Both the position numbers and the translations under genes were made by a program. From contig NC_066852.1 in NCBI RefSeq assembly GCF_001640805.2, forward strand, positions 10,028,194 to 10,092,193: a stretch of DNA of 64,000 nt. Direction: 5' to 3'. Shown piece by piece: positions 53,001 to 63,625 of the stretch. The notes beneath the pieces are model-generated. The model had not been told where the DNA came from, made no database searches, and saw nothing but the letters and a program-made list of their open reading frames with translations. Position 1 is the stretch's first letter, and the number at the start of each line of letters is the position of its first letter. The DNA comes from Lates calcarifer. Its lineage: Eukaryota > Chordata > Actinopteri > Centropomidae.

Positions 53001-53093
53001 TCAAGGAAATAATTTGACCCAATTCAGTATTTTTACTCACAAAAAAAACAAAAACAAAACAGTGAGCTTTCTGTACAGTTCAGTAGTTTACTC

Positions 53094-53352
53094 CAGTGGT
53101 TCCCAGCTGAGGAGTCAGGTGTTTTTTGTGTAAAATGTCAATCTAAAAAGTAAGTAGTGACTATAACTGTCAGATAAATACAGTGGAGTGAAATGTACAA
53201 TATTTCCATCTGAAATGAAAAGTAGAAAGCTGCAAAAAATGAAAGGACTCAAGTGAAAGTACTTTAGTGCAGTATTTGACCAGGAACCAGTCATAACTGT
53301 ACTTAGGTGCAGTACTTCAGTAGATGTACTTAGTTACTCTCCTCCGCTGTAA
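53094..53352. repeat. Composite teleost repeat fragments
   Basis: The left part (CCAGTGGTTCCCAGCTGAGG) resembles one common fish repeat end. The right part (GTACTTAGGTGCAGTACTTC, then ATGTACTTAGTTACT) is the inverted terminus of the same family as 16500-17064. It sits 430 bp from the 3' end of the alpha variable exon. Confidence 0.5.
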
Positions 53353-53778
53353 AATTAAAAGCGCACAGATATCTACCAAAGACATTCAACTTGAAGATAA
53401 TCTCTTTACAAGTAACTGCCCAAAACTGATTAACAATGATTAAAAATGATTAATAAAATCTGTATAAAATAACCAGGAACATGATATTTATCTACCAACA
53501 GAATTGCCTTTCTAATGTTACATATACCTATTTCAAATGAATGTATAACGATAAGTGATTTATAACAAACTTGCATTCACAGAAAATACAACAAAATATA
53601 TGTTGGGTTTCTTGGGGGGGTGGGGTTGGCACTGTGTGCTCAAAGTATAGCAAATCATTTTTCAGGTCCATGGCAATGGCAAAAGCTGTCATTTAAAATA
53701 ATGTATCGTATATTCATCAGTCATGACTAATTACACTGAATCGCAACCAGACCTAGCTACCATTTCATTTATACATAC

Positions 53779-56214
53779 CTCCAGTGTTGATGCTCTGGAG
53801 TCTGAGGTCTCACTTATCCCTGTGCTTCTGGGTATACTGGACACAAAATACCCAGCTCCTTTAGGGATTATGGGCTGTCTCACCACCACTTTGCCTTTCC
53901 TTGTCTCTGCGAGGAACAAACTGTACCAGTAGGCATCGCTGGAGATCAGGGTGGAATCTGCAATGGTGGAGCTTCTCTGGCTGATCACGCTGTTCCTGCT
54001 GACTACGCTGTTCCTGTTGGCTGGGGGGATCTTGATGGCCTTTGGCTTTGGTTTTTGACACTTCAGCACGATAATAACCAAGATGGTTATCAGTAGCAGA
54101 AATGACACAGCTCCTAAACCAATTACTAAGTACAAGTTTAGGTCTGTGAAGACGTCATAGTCTAGTGGCACCTCTGTAGTCTCTAAAAAGGGCATGACAT
54201 GCTCTACTGTTGATATTTTGATGGTGACAGTGGCTGACAGAGCAGGTTCACCATTGTCTTTGGCAACAATCACGAGCCTTTGTTGTCTTGGGTCTCTGTA
54301 ACTGAACATTCTTGTTGTCCGGATCTCTCCATTATACTGATCCAGGCTGAAGAGGGATGCGTCACTGATCTGGAGGAGTTGGTATGTGACCCTGGAGTTC
54401 TGCTCAGAATCTGCATCAATGGCAATCACTTTGGCGACCAAGTGCCCCTTATCTGTGGACCTCGGTATCACCTCCTCTACAACAGAGCCCTGCGCCCGCC
54501 AAGGTGACACTATGAGAGGAGTGTTGTCATTTTGGTCCAGAATGATGATGTGAACTGTCACATTGCTGCTCAGTGGGGGGACACCAGAGTCTCTAGCCTC
54601 GATGTGAAAAAGGAAATCCCTCTCTCTCTCATAGTCAAAGGTCTTCAGGGCATAAAGATCGCCGTTCTCAGGGTTGATGGAGAACAGCATTGACATAGAC
54701 GTGTTAACAATCTCCTTCTCCATTATGAAATAAACCAAGTACTGGTTCTCATTGAGATCTGGGTCAAACGCACTCAGAGATGTCAATAACGCCCCTGGTA
54801 CATTATTCTCCACAACATGGATTGTGTAGAAGGACTGAGGGAATGTGGGTGCATTGTCATTGATATCCAGAATCTCTAAAGTGATGGTCTCGTTTTCAGT
54901 TAAGGGTGGCGAGCCTTTGTCTGTCACCCTTAGCGTGATGTCATATTTGCTTATTATCTCTCTGTCTAGTGGCTTTGAAACCAGCAGCTCAAAGTAACCC
55001 TCTGAGGATCTGTTGAGCATGAATGGTAAGGTTTGTTGCTGATTCAAGGTGAGCTCCACTTCCCCATTGACTCCAGAGTCCCTGTCGCTGACGCTGACCA
55101 CTGCGATCAGTGTCCCTACAGAGACATTCTCAGTCACTAAACTTTTCAGAGACTTGACGGTCACCTCAGGGTAGTTGTCGTTCAGATCTGTGACGAACAC
55201 CGTCACTTTGCAGTGTCCTGACAGTGGGTTCGCCCCTCTGTCCTGAGCCTGTATGTGCATTTCAAAACTCTGACTCTCTTCGTAATCGATTACCCCTTTT
55301 ACCTTGATCTCGCCTGAGTTTGGATCAAGTGAGAAGAGCTCTTGTGTCTTCTCTGAGGTGTACAGAGTATATGAGTATATTAACTGGGCGTTTGTGCCTT
55401 CATCCAAGTCTGATGCGTTTAAGGTCATGACCACTGTCCCTGCAGCCGAGTTCTCTGAAACGTTGACTGCAAACACCGGCTGACTGAACAGGGGGGCGTT
55501 GTCATTGATATCCAGAACGTTAATAATGATGCTGGCTGTGCCGGAGCGAGGAGGCACCCCTCCATCCACAGCGGTTAAAATCAAATTATGAACTGCATGC
55601 TCCTCTCGGTCCAAATTACCATTGAGGACTAAATCGACATATTTGGAACCATCGCTGCCAGTCTGTATATCGATGATAAAGTATTTGCTCTCACTGAGAT
55701 AGTAGGTCTTGATTGAATTCGCCCCCACATCCGCATCCACGGCGTTTGTCAATGAAAATCTCTCACCGGGAGGGGTTGCCTCCGAAATGTCCAAGGGCAT
55801 TGTCTTTCTGCGAAACACAGGAGCGTTGTCATTTATGTCCATGATTTCTAGCTCGATATTAAAAATGCGAATGGGGTTTTCAAGAATGACATCCATTTTC
55901 AGAAAACACGAGGTTGTTTTAGTCATGCATATGCTCTCCCTGTCTATCTTCTCGCGGATTATCAGCTCCCCTGTCTCTTTGTTGATGTCAAGGTAGTTTT
56001 TGCTGTGAATGACATCGAGCTTTGCTCTGCGCTGCACCAAACTGCGAACATCCAGACCCAAATCTGTGGCCAGATTGGCAACAAAGGAGCCCTCTTCCAT
56101 CTCCTCCGGAATAGAGTAACGAGTGATGGAAAGCGCAAATCCCCATAGTGCAGTGAATGAAAAAACAGCTACGATCAATCGTGTCCGTAAAGGTGCCATG
56201 ATAATCGCCATCAT
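53779..56214 (-). CDS. Protocadherin alpha-type variable exon
   Basis: 812 codons, then a phase-0 donor (CTGGAG/GTATGT). Signal peptide about 1-29. Six cadherin repeats follow, with linkers DINDNAP (126-132), DINDNAP (235-241), DLNDNYP (343-349), DINDNAP (450-456) and DQNDNTP (560-566). The transmembrane helix is about 693-717. The proximal tail has a tandem Ser/Arg motif (NSVVSR, NSVISQ) and then AYWYSLFLAETRKGKVVVRQ and SSIPRSTG, a block I associate with fish alpha protocadherins. The other constant region lies 5' of it, so this exon can only splice to alpha CE1 at 35342. With CE1-3 the protein is 964 residues. Two in-frame Met codons open it (56214 and 56211); both keep the signal peptide. 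Role: combinatorial homophilic neuronal adhesion. Exact isoform number is unknown. Confidence 0.9.
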
Positions 56215-56560
56215 TATGGTATTTTTAAAGATAGAAAATGAATCAGATCCGCCCTTACGATCAGGTTGTCTTGATGATGGGGGGCGCCGGTGTCATTCTT
56301 GCTTCCACGAGTTGTAGCTGTAGCTGCAGTAGGCCATACACAGTACAGTACCGCTGGAGGAGCGGGGCTCTCACAGCAATGCTCCGCAGGGGCGTACGCA
56401 GCATCTGTGTAGCCCGAGTGCCCGGGTGGCCTCACTGAAATTAAGGGGTGCGCATATGGAAAGTCTGGCACGTGAATTTCCAAAATAGAAAAATAGATGT
56501 TTTGATCCATCACTTTGTGCAGTAACTTGCAACTATAAGACTACCATTATAGGTAGCAGA
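56215..56560 (-). promoter_or_regulatory. 5' flank / presumptive promoter of alpha variable exon
   Basis: CpG-containing and GC-richer than its flanks. On the transcribed strand GCCCCGCTCCTCCAGCGG (about 56357-56374) contains the CGCT core found in the conserved promoter element of clustered protocadherins. Only the core is matched by eye, so this is tentative. Confidence 0.3.
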
Positions 56561-56573
56561 TATGACATAAATC

Positions 56574-56880
56574 ATTATTCATTCATTATCTGTACTGCTT
56601 ATCCTTAGAGGTCATGGGGGTACTGGAGCCAATCCCAGCCAACATTCTGTGATAAACAGGGTACACCCTGGACAGGTCGCCAGTCCATAGCAACATATAT
56701 AGACAAACAAGCATTCACACTCACATTCACGCTTATTTAGAGTCATCAATTAACCTAACCTGCATGTGTTTGGATTGTGGGTTCTCTCTGGGTAATCCGA
56801 CACACAGACACAAAGAGAACATGCAAACTCCACACAGAAAAGCCTGGGCAAACTCGGGTTTGAACTCTGAACCTTTTTGG
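56574..56880 (-). mobile_element. Fish LINE/SINE-type 3' tail copy
   Basis: It reads from ATTCATTATCTGTACTGCTT through CACCCTGGACAGGTCGCCAG and CTAACCTGCATGTGTTTGGA to AAACTCGGGTTTGAACTC. This layout is the antisense strand of a very common fish retroelement tail. Related copies are at 58588, 60689, 60937 and 46905. Confidence 0.7.
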
Positions 56881-57449
56881 GGGGGTGGGGGGGGTGATAT
56901 ATTCATGTCTTTCTACTGCAAAAGACTCTTGTTATATGGCTGATAATGATATGACTTAGAATAATTAGCAAAATAATACCACTATGTATGTAATTTGGTA
57001 TTTAAAATATGGTCTTTATCTACATGTATTAAGAAATTTACATACACCAAAAGTTCAATTTTCATTTTTCACCTCCATCTTGTAAGCTATTCCTCACTCA
57101 CTCCTTAAATCTTATCAAAGAAAAAGACAGCCATGGAGTTTTAAGATGCACCTGAATGTATCCTCAGCAATAATAAGAAACTGTATTAATTTTTTGTGTT
57201 GCAGTGACCAAAACTAAAGAACCTACCATGGCCGTGCAGACTGTTGTGGCCTGTGCCATAACCTAAGCAGCCTTACTCCCTGTCATTAGCTGTGGCTGCT
57301 GAACAAATTTTAATATGCTTGGTTTGCCAAACTAAAGGGATTGTGAAGTAACATGAGGTGAGGACAATCCTCAACATTCCTATGCTTTAGCTCCATCTGG
57401 TGACAACTCAGGGAAGTACAGGAAGCCCTGGACTTCATTCACCATACTC

Positions 57450-57481
<32 letters not shown>
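57450..57481. repeat. (CA)n microsatellite
   Basis: About 16 CA units upstream of the Tc1 remnant. Confidence 0.95.
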
Positions 57482-57484
<3 letters not shown>

Positions 57485-57539
57485 AATATCAGTTGAAAAT
57501 ACATAAATAAACACAATATAAAAGTTATAAAATGTTGCA

Positions 57540-58243
57540 CATTTTATTGAGTGAAATAAGTATTTTATCCCCAACAACGCACCCAGAATTCTGGATCCCA
57601 CAGATTGGCTGGTGCCCATGTGGCACACAGCTGTGCACAATCAATCAATTACCAATACTCCTGATCTTAACTCATCATGCATATAAAGCACACCTGCTCT
57701 AGGAATCAGTTTCTTACATTCCAATCTCTATAGCACCATGGCCAAGACCAAAGAGCTGTCAGCAGTTGTAGACCTGCACAAGGCTGGAATGGGTTACAAA
57801 ACCATCAGCAAAAGGCTTGGTGAGAAGGTGACAACTATTGGCACCATTATTCGAAAGTGGAAGACACACAAAATGACCATCAACTGCCCTCGGTCTGGAG
57901 CTCCACGGAAGATGAGTGAGGATGATGATGAGAAAAGTGAGGGAGCAGCCTAAAACTACACGTCAGGAGCTTGTTAATGATCTAAAGGCAATTGGGACGT
58001 CAGTCACCAAGAAAGCAGTTGGTAACACACTGCACCGTAATGGACTGAAATCTTGCAGTGCCCGCAAGGTCCCCCTGCTCAAGAAGGCACATGTACAGTT
58101 CCGCCCTAAGTTTGCCAGTGAACATCTAAATGACTCAGAGAAGGCTTGGGAGAAAGTGCTGCGATCAGATGAAACCAAAGTTAAGGTATTTTGCATCAAC
58201 TCGACCCACTGTGTTTGAAGCAGGGGATCAAATAATTATGTGT

Positions 58244-58246
<3 letters not shown>
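57540..58246 (+). mobile_element. Truncated, frameshifted Tc1-like transposon
   Basis: The transposase N-terminus starts at ATG 57738 ([20 protein letters not shown]), which is the paired-type helix-turn-helix of fish Tc1. A +1 frameshift between about 57918 and 57950 moves the rest to the frame running to 58218 (TTRQELVNDLKAIGT, then SARKVPLLKKAHVQ, then SDETK). Only the first catalytic Asp (in SDETK) remains; the second Asp and the final Asp/Glu of the DDE/D triad are missing, so it is inactive. The left end (AATAAGTATTTTATCCCC) and the right end (GGGGATCAAATAATTATG) are in inverted relation and look like degraded terminal repeats, implying an internal deletion of the C-terminal half. Confidence 0.85.

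Positions 58247-58314
<68 letters not shown>
58247..58314. repeat. (TA)n microsatellite
   Basis: About 34 TA units at the right terminus of the Tc1 remnant, which may have grown from its TA target site. Confidence 0.95.
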
Positions 58315-58317
<3 letters not shown>

Positions 58318-58319
58318 TT

Positions 58320-59222
58320 TTGCTGTTTTTGAATGGCAAAGAAGTAATATCTAACCCTGCTAAGATGTCAACAGCTCAAGGAGTTGAAATTGCAATAGTC
58401 TAACCAAGTAAGTATTTAGGTATGACTATTGATCAGAACTTGCCATTCAGATCAAACATTGAAAACATTGTTTCCAAGCTGAAATTAGAACTAAGTCTCT
58501 TTTTTTGGATTAAATTCTGTATCTCCCTTCAGGCAAGAAAACACTTGATTTTGGCAATGTTTTTACATTTATTGAATTACCCAGAAGCCCTGTGATAGAC
58601 TGGCGACCTGTCCAGGCAGTGCCATGCCTCTCGCCCAATGTCAGCTGGGACAGGTTCCAGCCCCCCCACGACCCTTAAGGATAAGCAGTATAGATAAGGA
58701 ATAGATAGACGGTGCCCGGTACCTATTGAAGTTAGATACTGTGTACCATTATGCTTTATGTTTTATGGCTGGCTGTGGAAATCTTGCACACCACTTTATC
58801 CCATATGCTGCTGCTAAGTGGCCAACTCTGTATGGTTGATTTTTATATATAAATATCTATGTACATACTTGTGTAAAAACAATAATCAGTATGGCTGCTT
58901 TCACAATATTCTAACAATATTGGTCCTCCAATTTAGAACAGAATTTGCCTTTAAAGCCTTTAAATATACTACCCCTTCTTCCTGCCCAGAAGGACCTGAA
59001 ACAGTCAGTGCTGATTACTGTGGGGGAATTTACATCAATTTTGAAGGATTAAGGAAATTACTCTTGGTCAATGTGACCCCTAAGCTTTCACTGAAATATT
59101 GAAAATATTTACCTGTTTATGCATCATAACTGTATCTTTGTTTCTTGGCCAGGTCACTCTTGAAAAAGAGAATTTAATCTAAATGAGACCTTTACCTGGT
59201 TAAATAAAGCATTATAATAAAA
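58320..59222 (+). mobile_element. Decayed non-LTR retrotransposon 3' end
   Basis: Interrupted translation shows the end of a fish LINE reverse-transcriptase ORF: YLGMTIDQ-type start (TATTTAGGTATGACTATTGA), then a VSKLKLELSLFFWIK-like and ARKHLILAMFLH-like stretch. After an insertion (58588-58700) an AKWPTLYG-like stretch follows. The 3' end (GGCCAGGTCACTCTTGAAAA, then TACCTGGTTAAATAAAG) is the usual 3' UTR of this fish family. Multiple stops; inactive. Family name not asserted. Confidence 0.7.
58588..58700 (+). mobile_element. LINE/SINE tail nested in the LINE remnant
   Basis: TGATAGACTGGCGACCTGTC through GCCCAATGTCAGCTGGGACA to CCTTAAGGATAAGCAGTATA. It splits the reverse-transcriptase reading of the host element, so it was inserted later. 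Confidence 0.7.
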
Positions 59223-60688
59223 TAGATCAAAAGTAATGAGATGCAGAATTACAATACAACAAATATTATGTAGGACTACTATAGGGATGCAAATGGAGAA
59301 TTCCAACACTCATACAGTGTACACATACTATATGGGGGATGGTCAGTTTCCACAGAAGAGTTTATCTGTGAGGGAAATGCTCCCTCTAGTGGAAATAAAA
59401 GGGAAACTCTTCTGTTCGACTGGACTTGGGGAGGCTTTGAATTGTTGGGTGAAAAAAGAGAGAGATGAAGAGAAATAAAGCAACACAAATTGGACTCTGA
59501 ACCGATTCTACATGGCACAGAAGCAGGACATATGCTGTGCGTCTCTGCTTATAGCACAAGGGACATATTATGTTGGCTAAGCTGTGCTATTTTTGGTACT
59601 GGTTGTGATACAGTCAAAGATAAATCTTGGCTTGATTATCTGTAATTATTGGCAGGATGAGACCTAGTGGGTATATCTGGATTTGTTTATTTAGTCCTGT
59701 CAGTCTCTAAATAGAAATAAATAACTTTATTTATTTTTGCTTAAATCCACCTAACTCCATCTTCAGAGAGTTCAAAATAAATCCCAAACTGGCTCATGGT
59801 GTAGTTCTTTTAACATGAAGTAGTTCACTGAGGCAGTCAGGCACAAGGCCAAGATTAACCCACTGGTCTGCAATAGCTCAGTTAGAGGCAATGGATCTTG
59901 GGGATAATCTCCACAGTAGTAGTTTAAAACCAAGGGTTTACTGACTAGAATTTCAAGAGAAAAGGTTAAATGACTCACTGAGCCATAAGTCATAACACGA
60001 CAATAATAACAGCTTCTTCTCCACCATAAGCTTCATATACAAAGGCGCCCGTGTCATGGAGTGAGGATATGACTGGGCTCTTGCCTTCGACTTCTAGATT
60101 TAGAGAGGCTCAGATTGGGCAGTGAGATTGATAGGTGGCTTCCCCAAATATGACTCCATGCCTTACACCTCTGACCCCCATGGAGTCAGATCTAAGAGAC
60201 AGCATCATAGCACAAGTACGGCTGTTCTGTCCAAAAAAAAAAAAAAAAGAAAGAAACAACTGCAATTGCAGAGTTACAGACAGATTTATTGATATTATAA
60301 CTATTAATAGACTATATACAGAGTGATTAGTAGATTAACTATGTAGGTCATCCAATGATACAAATATGAAATGTGTATTACCAGTCATTGAAATATGGCT
60401 CTTTACACTGCAGATGTTGGTGATCAAACAATCTGATGGGCCAAGAAGTGTGTGCTGTGTTGCAGTAACATCACAGGGGCAACATCATTTCACCTGTGTA
60501 ATTGCCCTTCTGAATGTCATCAAGTTTGATCTGATGTGTCAGTCCAAAGGGCTACTGCACAAGTAGTAGCAGTATAATCACACCTGTGATAGTATTCCCT
60601 ATCAAGCTCCCCAAAGGAACCAAGATGCACAAATTGCATGGTTACACCCTTTATTTTAATGTTCTACCTCTCTATTTCCTTCATACAC
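59223..60688. other. Noncoding DNA between subclusters
   Basis: No supported exon. It contains one CTCF-like site (59379-59392) and an A-run near 60233-60248. Confidence 0.5.
59379..59392 (-). promoter_or_regulatory. CTCF-like site between subclusters
   Basis: On the minus strand CCACTAGAGGGAGC matches CCASYAGRKGGCRS with one mismatch (A for C at position 12). It points in the direction of protocadherin transcription and lies between the upstream constant exons and the alpha array. Confidence 0.35.
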
Positions 60689-61066
60689 AGACTCCCGTCC
60701 CAAAGTCAGTTGGGATTGGCTCCAGCCCCTCCGTGACTCTTAAGGATAAAGATAAGCAGTATCCCTGCTATCCAAGCAAGCTATGGATGGATGGATGGAT
60801 AAATAACCTAAATGCACCCATGCATGACTGGATGATAGAAGATTAACTGATAAGATAACTGCACCTGTAGCACAGCTTGATCATCCAACCAAGATCTGCT
60901 TGTGAGTAACAACACCCACAAAGATTTTGAGTGTTGATTCATTCATTCATTCATTATCTACATCGCTTATCTGTTAAGGGTTGCATGGTGACTGGGGCCT
61001 ATTCCAGCTGACATTGGGCGAGAGGTGGGGTACACCCTGTACAGATTGCCAGTCCACTGCAGGGCC
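60689..61066. repeat. Inverted pair of LINE/SINE tail copies
   Basis: 60689-60799 is in sense orientation and ends in (GGAT)n. 60937-61066 is antisense and begins with (ATTC)n. They are separated by about 140 bp and could fold into a hairpin. Confidence 0.65.
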
Positions 61067-61734
61067 ATTTTTGAGTGCTGATATTTTTTTAAAATGCGGC
61101 AGATCTGGATAGAAACATCTGTTTTGAAGGCTATAAAATGTAAAGTTTATTGCTAGCATAGTCAGTTGATTCACAGCTTTGACATACAGCAGTGCGTTCG
61201 GAATAGCTGTCCCAACACAACAAAAAGGTGTGTTGACATAAAAGTGACTGGTATATGGACAACCTTTGCGTAATAGACTTTAAACTGCAGAAATCATTAA
61301 CCTTTTAAGAGTTGTTCACTCACCATAACCTTACTGAGAGCCAGTAGCCTCAGACGAACAGATCAAATCACGTTTACCTGAGTTTGCTGCTGCCTGGAAA
61401 GAAAAACCTTTTTCCAAGTGTTCCACTTCACTGCCTTCAAACTAGACCACTTTGCTCTATAGTCTTAAAAGGCTTGACTTCATGATGCCCATCTTTGCCA
61501 CTTGGAGAACCCACTATAACTCAAAGTAGACCTATTTTATTTCAGTGTTTACAGAAATGAAAATACACTTGTTGCAGTGAGTGGTTTTAAATTCTGCAGT
61601 GAAAAGGAGAAATATAGTCTGTCAGCCTCCAAGAGCAAATATTCCAATGAAGAAGAAATTTATAGTTATTATTGTTATTAGAACTAGTTAATGGCATATG
61701 TATCATACACAGAATATGCAGCAGACTTGGTGTA
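61067..61734 (-). other. 3' UTR/flank of upstream constant region
   Basis: No exon. A minus-strand AATAAA at 61536-61541, about 195 bp after the stop codon, is a good candidate poly(A) signal; another lies at 61146-61151. Confidence 0.4.
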
Positions 61735-62006
61735 TTATTTAAACATAGCGTTGCTTATGAGACCATCATCTTTGTCAAAAGATTGTTCATAGTTTGAGAT
61801 GAATCTCTTTTTCTTCCCAAACGTAGAAAAGGTGTTATACACATCCAGCTCTCCTCTGGGTGCCAGCTTCAGAGTGCTGTAGCCAGACGTGGTGCCTGGG
61901 ATGTATACATTGTGCTGGTAGTCTGGTGGTTCAGAATGAGGCTGGGTGTATTTAGGGGTCCATGAGTAGTCAGGAACTGCTCCCTCTTGAAGAGACATCT
62001 TGCAGC
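61735..62006 (-). CDS. Non-alpha protocadherin constant exon 3
   Basis: Terminal exon: 2 bases completing a Gly codon, then 89 codons and TAA at 61735. The acceptor is GCATTTTACAG. The peptide runs CKMSLQEGAVPDYSWTPKYT, contains PPDYQHNVYIPGTTSG, then NTFSTFGKKKRFISNYEQSF and ends DDGLISNAMFK. PDY..NVYIPG resembles the gamma constant region (PDYRQNVYIPGS), but the long aromatic/acidic end replaces the lysine-rich tail of gamma and alpha. This is therefore the tail of a different clustered-protocadherin subcluster. Extra subclusters (delta, epsilon, mu, nu) are described in cartilaginous fish; which of these, if any, this is cannot be said from here. Confidence 0.85.
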
Positions 62007-62321
62007 CTGTAAAATGCGCATAAATTACAGTTTGTATCATAAGATTATTTCTGCAAAGACCTCTTATTTGCATACAGTATACTTGATCTGAATAAGGTGG
62101 TTTTAAAGGCATCTTCTTTATTTCAGCTTTTTCGCAAAAAAAGCAAAATAACTCTTGCAGGGGCTTAAGTAATCCTCATGTTGATGCATTAAAATCCCCC
62201 AAATTTTGGGGCCTGGTGGTTATCTGCTTAAGCACAGACACACACTGAGGATCCCCACCCCCCCACCCCCTCTTTCTTGTGAACAATAATAAACCCAAAT
62301 TGCAGAGCTGCCACCACCTAC

Positions 62322-62434
62322 CCTTCATATGGTTTCCCCAGGTCCAGTACTGTGGTGCAACAGAGCAGGAAAATCCGTCAGCATCATAGTTTTGTTGGCG
62401 TGAAAGAGTGCCCTCCATATTTGCCGAGCTATAT
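62322..62434 (-). CDS. Non-alpha protocadherin constant exon 2
   Basis: 113 bp. The acceptor is TTATCTTTCTAG and the donor GAAGG/GTAGGT. With AG from the previous exon it reads RYSSANMEGTLSRQQNYDAD, then GFSCSVAPQYWTWGNHMK, leaving G for the next exon. Frame is preserved at both junctions. The peptide matches neither alpha CE2 nor the gamma CE2 I recall. It is rich in Tyr/Trp. Confidence 0.8.
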
Positions 62435-62519
62435 CTAGAAAGATAAAGAGGCTCCATAAGTATATACATTTTTGCATGTGTGTGTGAATGCAAAGTAATT
62501 GTCCAAACTATGTCTTCAC

Positions 62520-62581
62520 CTCTTGTATGCTGAATTGCGTTGGTTCTTGGTCCATGTCCAATCCTTGTTTGAATACCTAAG
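62520..62581 (-). CDS. Non-alpha protocadherin constant exon 1
   Basis: 62 bp. The acceptor is TTTCAATTGTGCAG and the donor AAGAG/GTGAAG. In phase 0 it reads LRYSNKDWTWTKNQRNSAYK plus AG. The N-D-W core in a short first constant exon parallels gamma (NTDWRF) and alpha (NPDWRY), and the phase (0 in, 2 out) is identical to alpha CE1. It takes the phase-0 donor at 63626, 1.04 kb upstream. Confidence 0.8.
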
Positions 62582-63625
62582 CTGCACAATTGAAACATAA
62601 AAAGCCCTTAGTGATCAGCCTAAGTAGAACAACTGCAATTTCATTCCTGTCTATATGAAGTCATGTGTATATATAATGGCAAGGTTAAAGGTATAAGATA
62701 TGGGAGGCAATGTATAGCCAAAATCAGGTTGACTGAAATGCCTTTCTGTCAGTGGTTCCTATCAAAGGCCGACAGAGAATAAGTTCCATAGAGAGTCCAG
62801 ATAAGTCCAACAAAGCAAAGGTTTAGTGAGAGCTGGGAAACCTGATGGGTAGCTTATGAATGCAGTTTTTACGAGACCGTTTTTTAAAAAAAGGACTGTC
62901 TACGTATTTTGTACACTGACAAATTACATAATAGGCTCACTAATGGAACATTATAACAGCTGAGGAGATACCACATCTCCTAAAAATTGCAAAATGACTC
63001 AGGAACTAATCTACTTATGGGACTAATGTGAGTTTTAACATTGATGGATAAATATACTGATGCTGTTGACTGGAGCACAAACACAGCTGTAGCAGAGTTA
63101 AGATCAAGAGACTGCTTCAAGTCTGTGAAGTCTTTTATCCCTGAAACACCCTTTATGCCTGCATCACACACCTTGACACACTGTAATAATCTGTCTAGAA
63201 TGCAGGTATGCTGTCACAACATGTGGCTTGATTGAAGCTGTATTTTCCATTTGATTACTCATAGAAACTGCAAACCCATTCCTTTATCCTACAGAGGGCA
63301 AACCAGTGTTGAAGTAGTTGCATTATCATGTCTGTGATGTTCATCTGATTATTCCTCACTCACTGAATTATTATAACATTTTAACATTCCTTCTTACAAA
63401 ATCCAAATTTATTAAAGAGTAAGATACAATAAATCGTAATTGTGCGACCCCTAGTGTGTAAATTTGTCCTGTAATGAGCCCTTCTGTCATTTCTAATTGA
63501 AGTGAGAGAGCAAGACGACTAGCCATAGACATTCGTGAGTGTAGTTTTGGGATAAGTGTTGTTATTAAAGTGGGTGGTGAGGTAAATAATGGGTCTGTTC
63601 TGGTGATATGTGTGTGATATTTCAC
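62582..63625 (-). other. Intron between variable exon and constant exon 1
   Basis: 1.04 kb, GTGAAA donor to TGCAG acceptor. Nothing else is seen. Confidence 0.65.

Larger units (their letters stand above)
41421..53778. other. 12 kb gap between the two alpha variable exons
   Basis: No cadherin-type coding sequence is visible, not even broken pieces. It holds an L2/SINE-like fragment (46905-47015), a TIR-flanked element (49615-50025), a composite repeat (53094-53352) and AT-rich unique DNA. This is unusually wide for a fish protocadherin array, where variable exons are normally packed a few kb apart. Confidence 0.6.

Noticed and set aside
53731..53778. Six to fifteen extra codons after the alpha variable exon donor as a natural protein end
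   Set aside because: The phase-0 GTATGT donor at 53778 and the same arrangement in alpha-C2 show this is read-through into the intron.
57391..57405. CTCF-like CCATCTGGTGAC
   Set aside because: Two mismatches in the core, below the level accepted for the other candidates.
60135..60846. Short open frames near the LINE/SINE copies
   Set aside because: They cover repeat tails and unique AT-rich DNA with no coding signature.
63371..63625. Continuation of the upstream variable exon past 63626
   Set aside because: The sequence after NE is not protocadherin-like and begins with a consensus donor.
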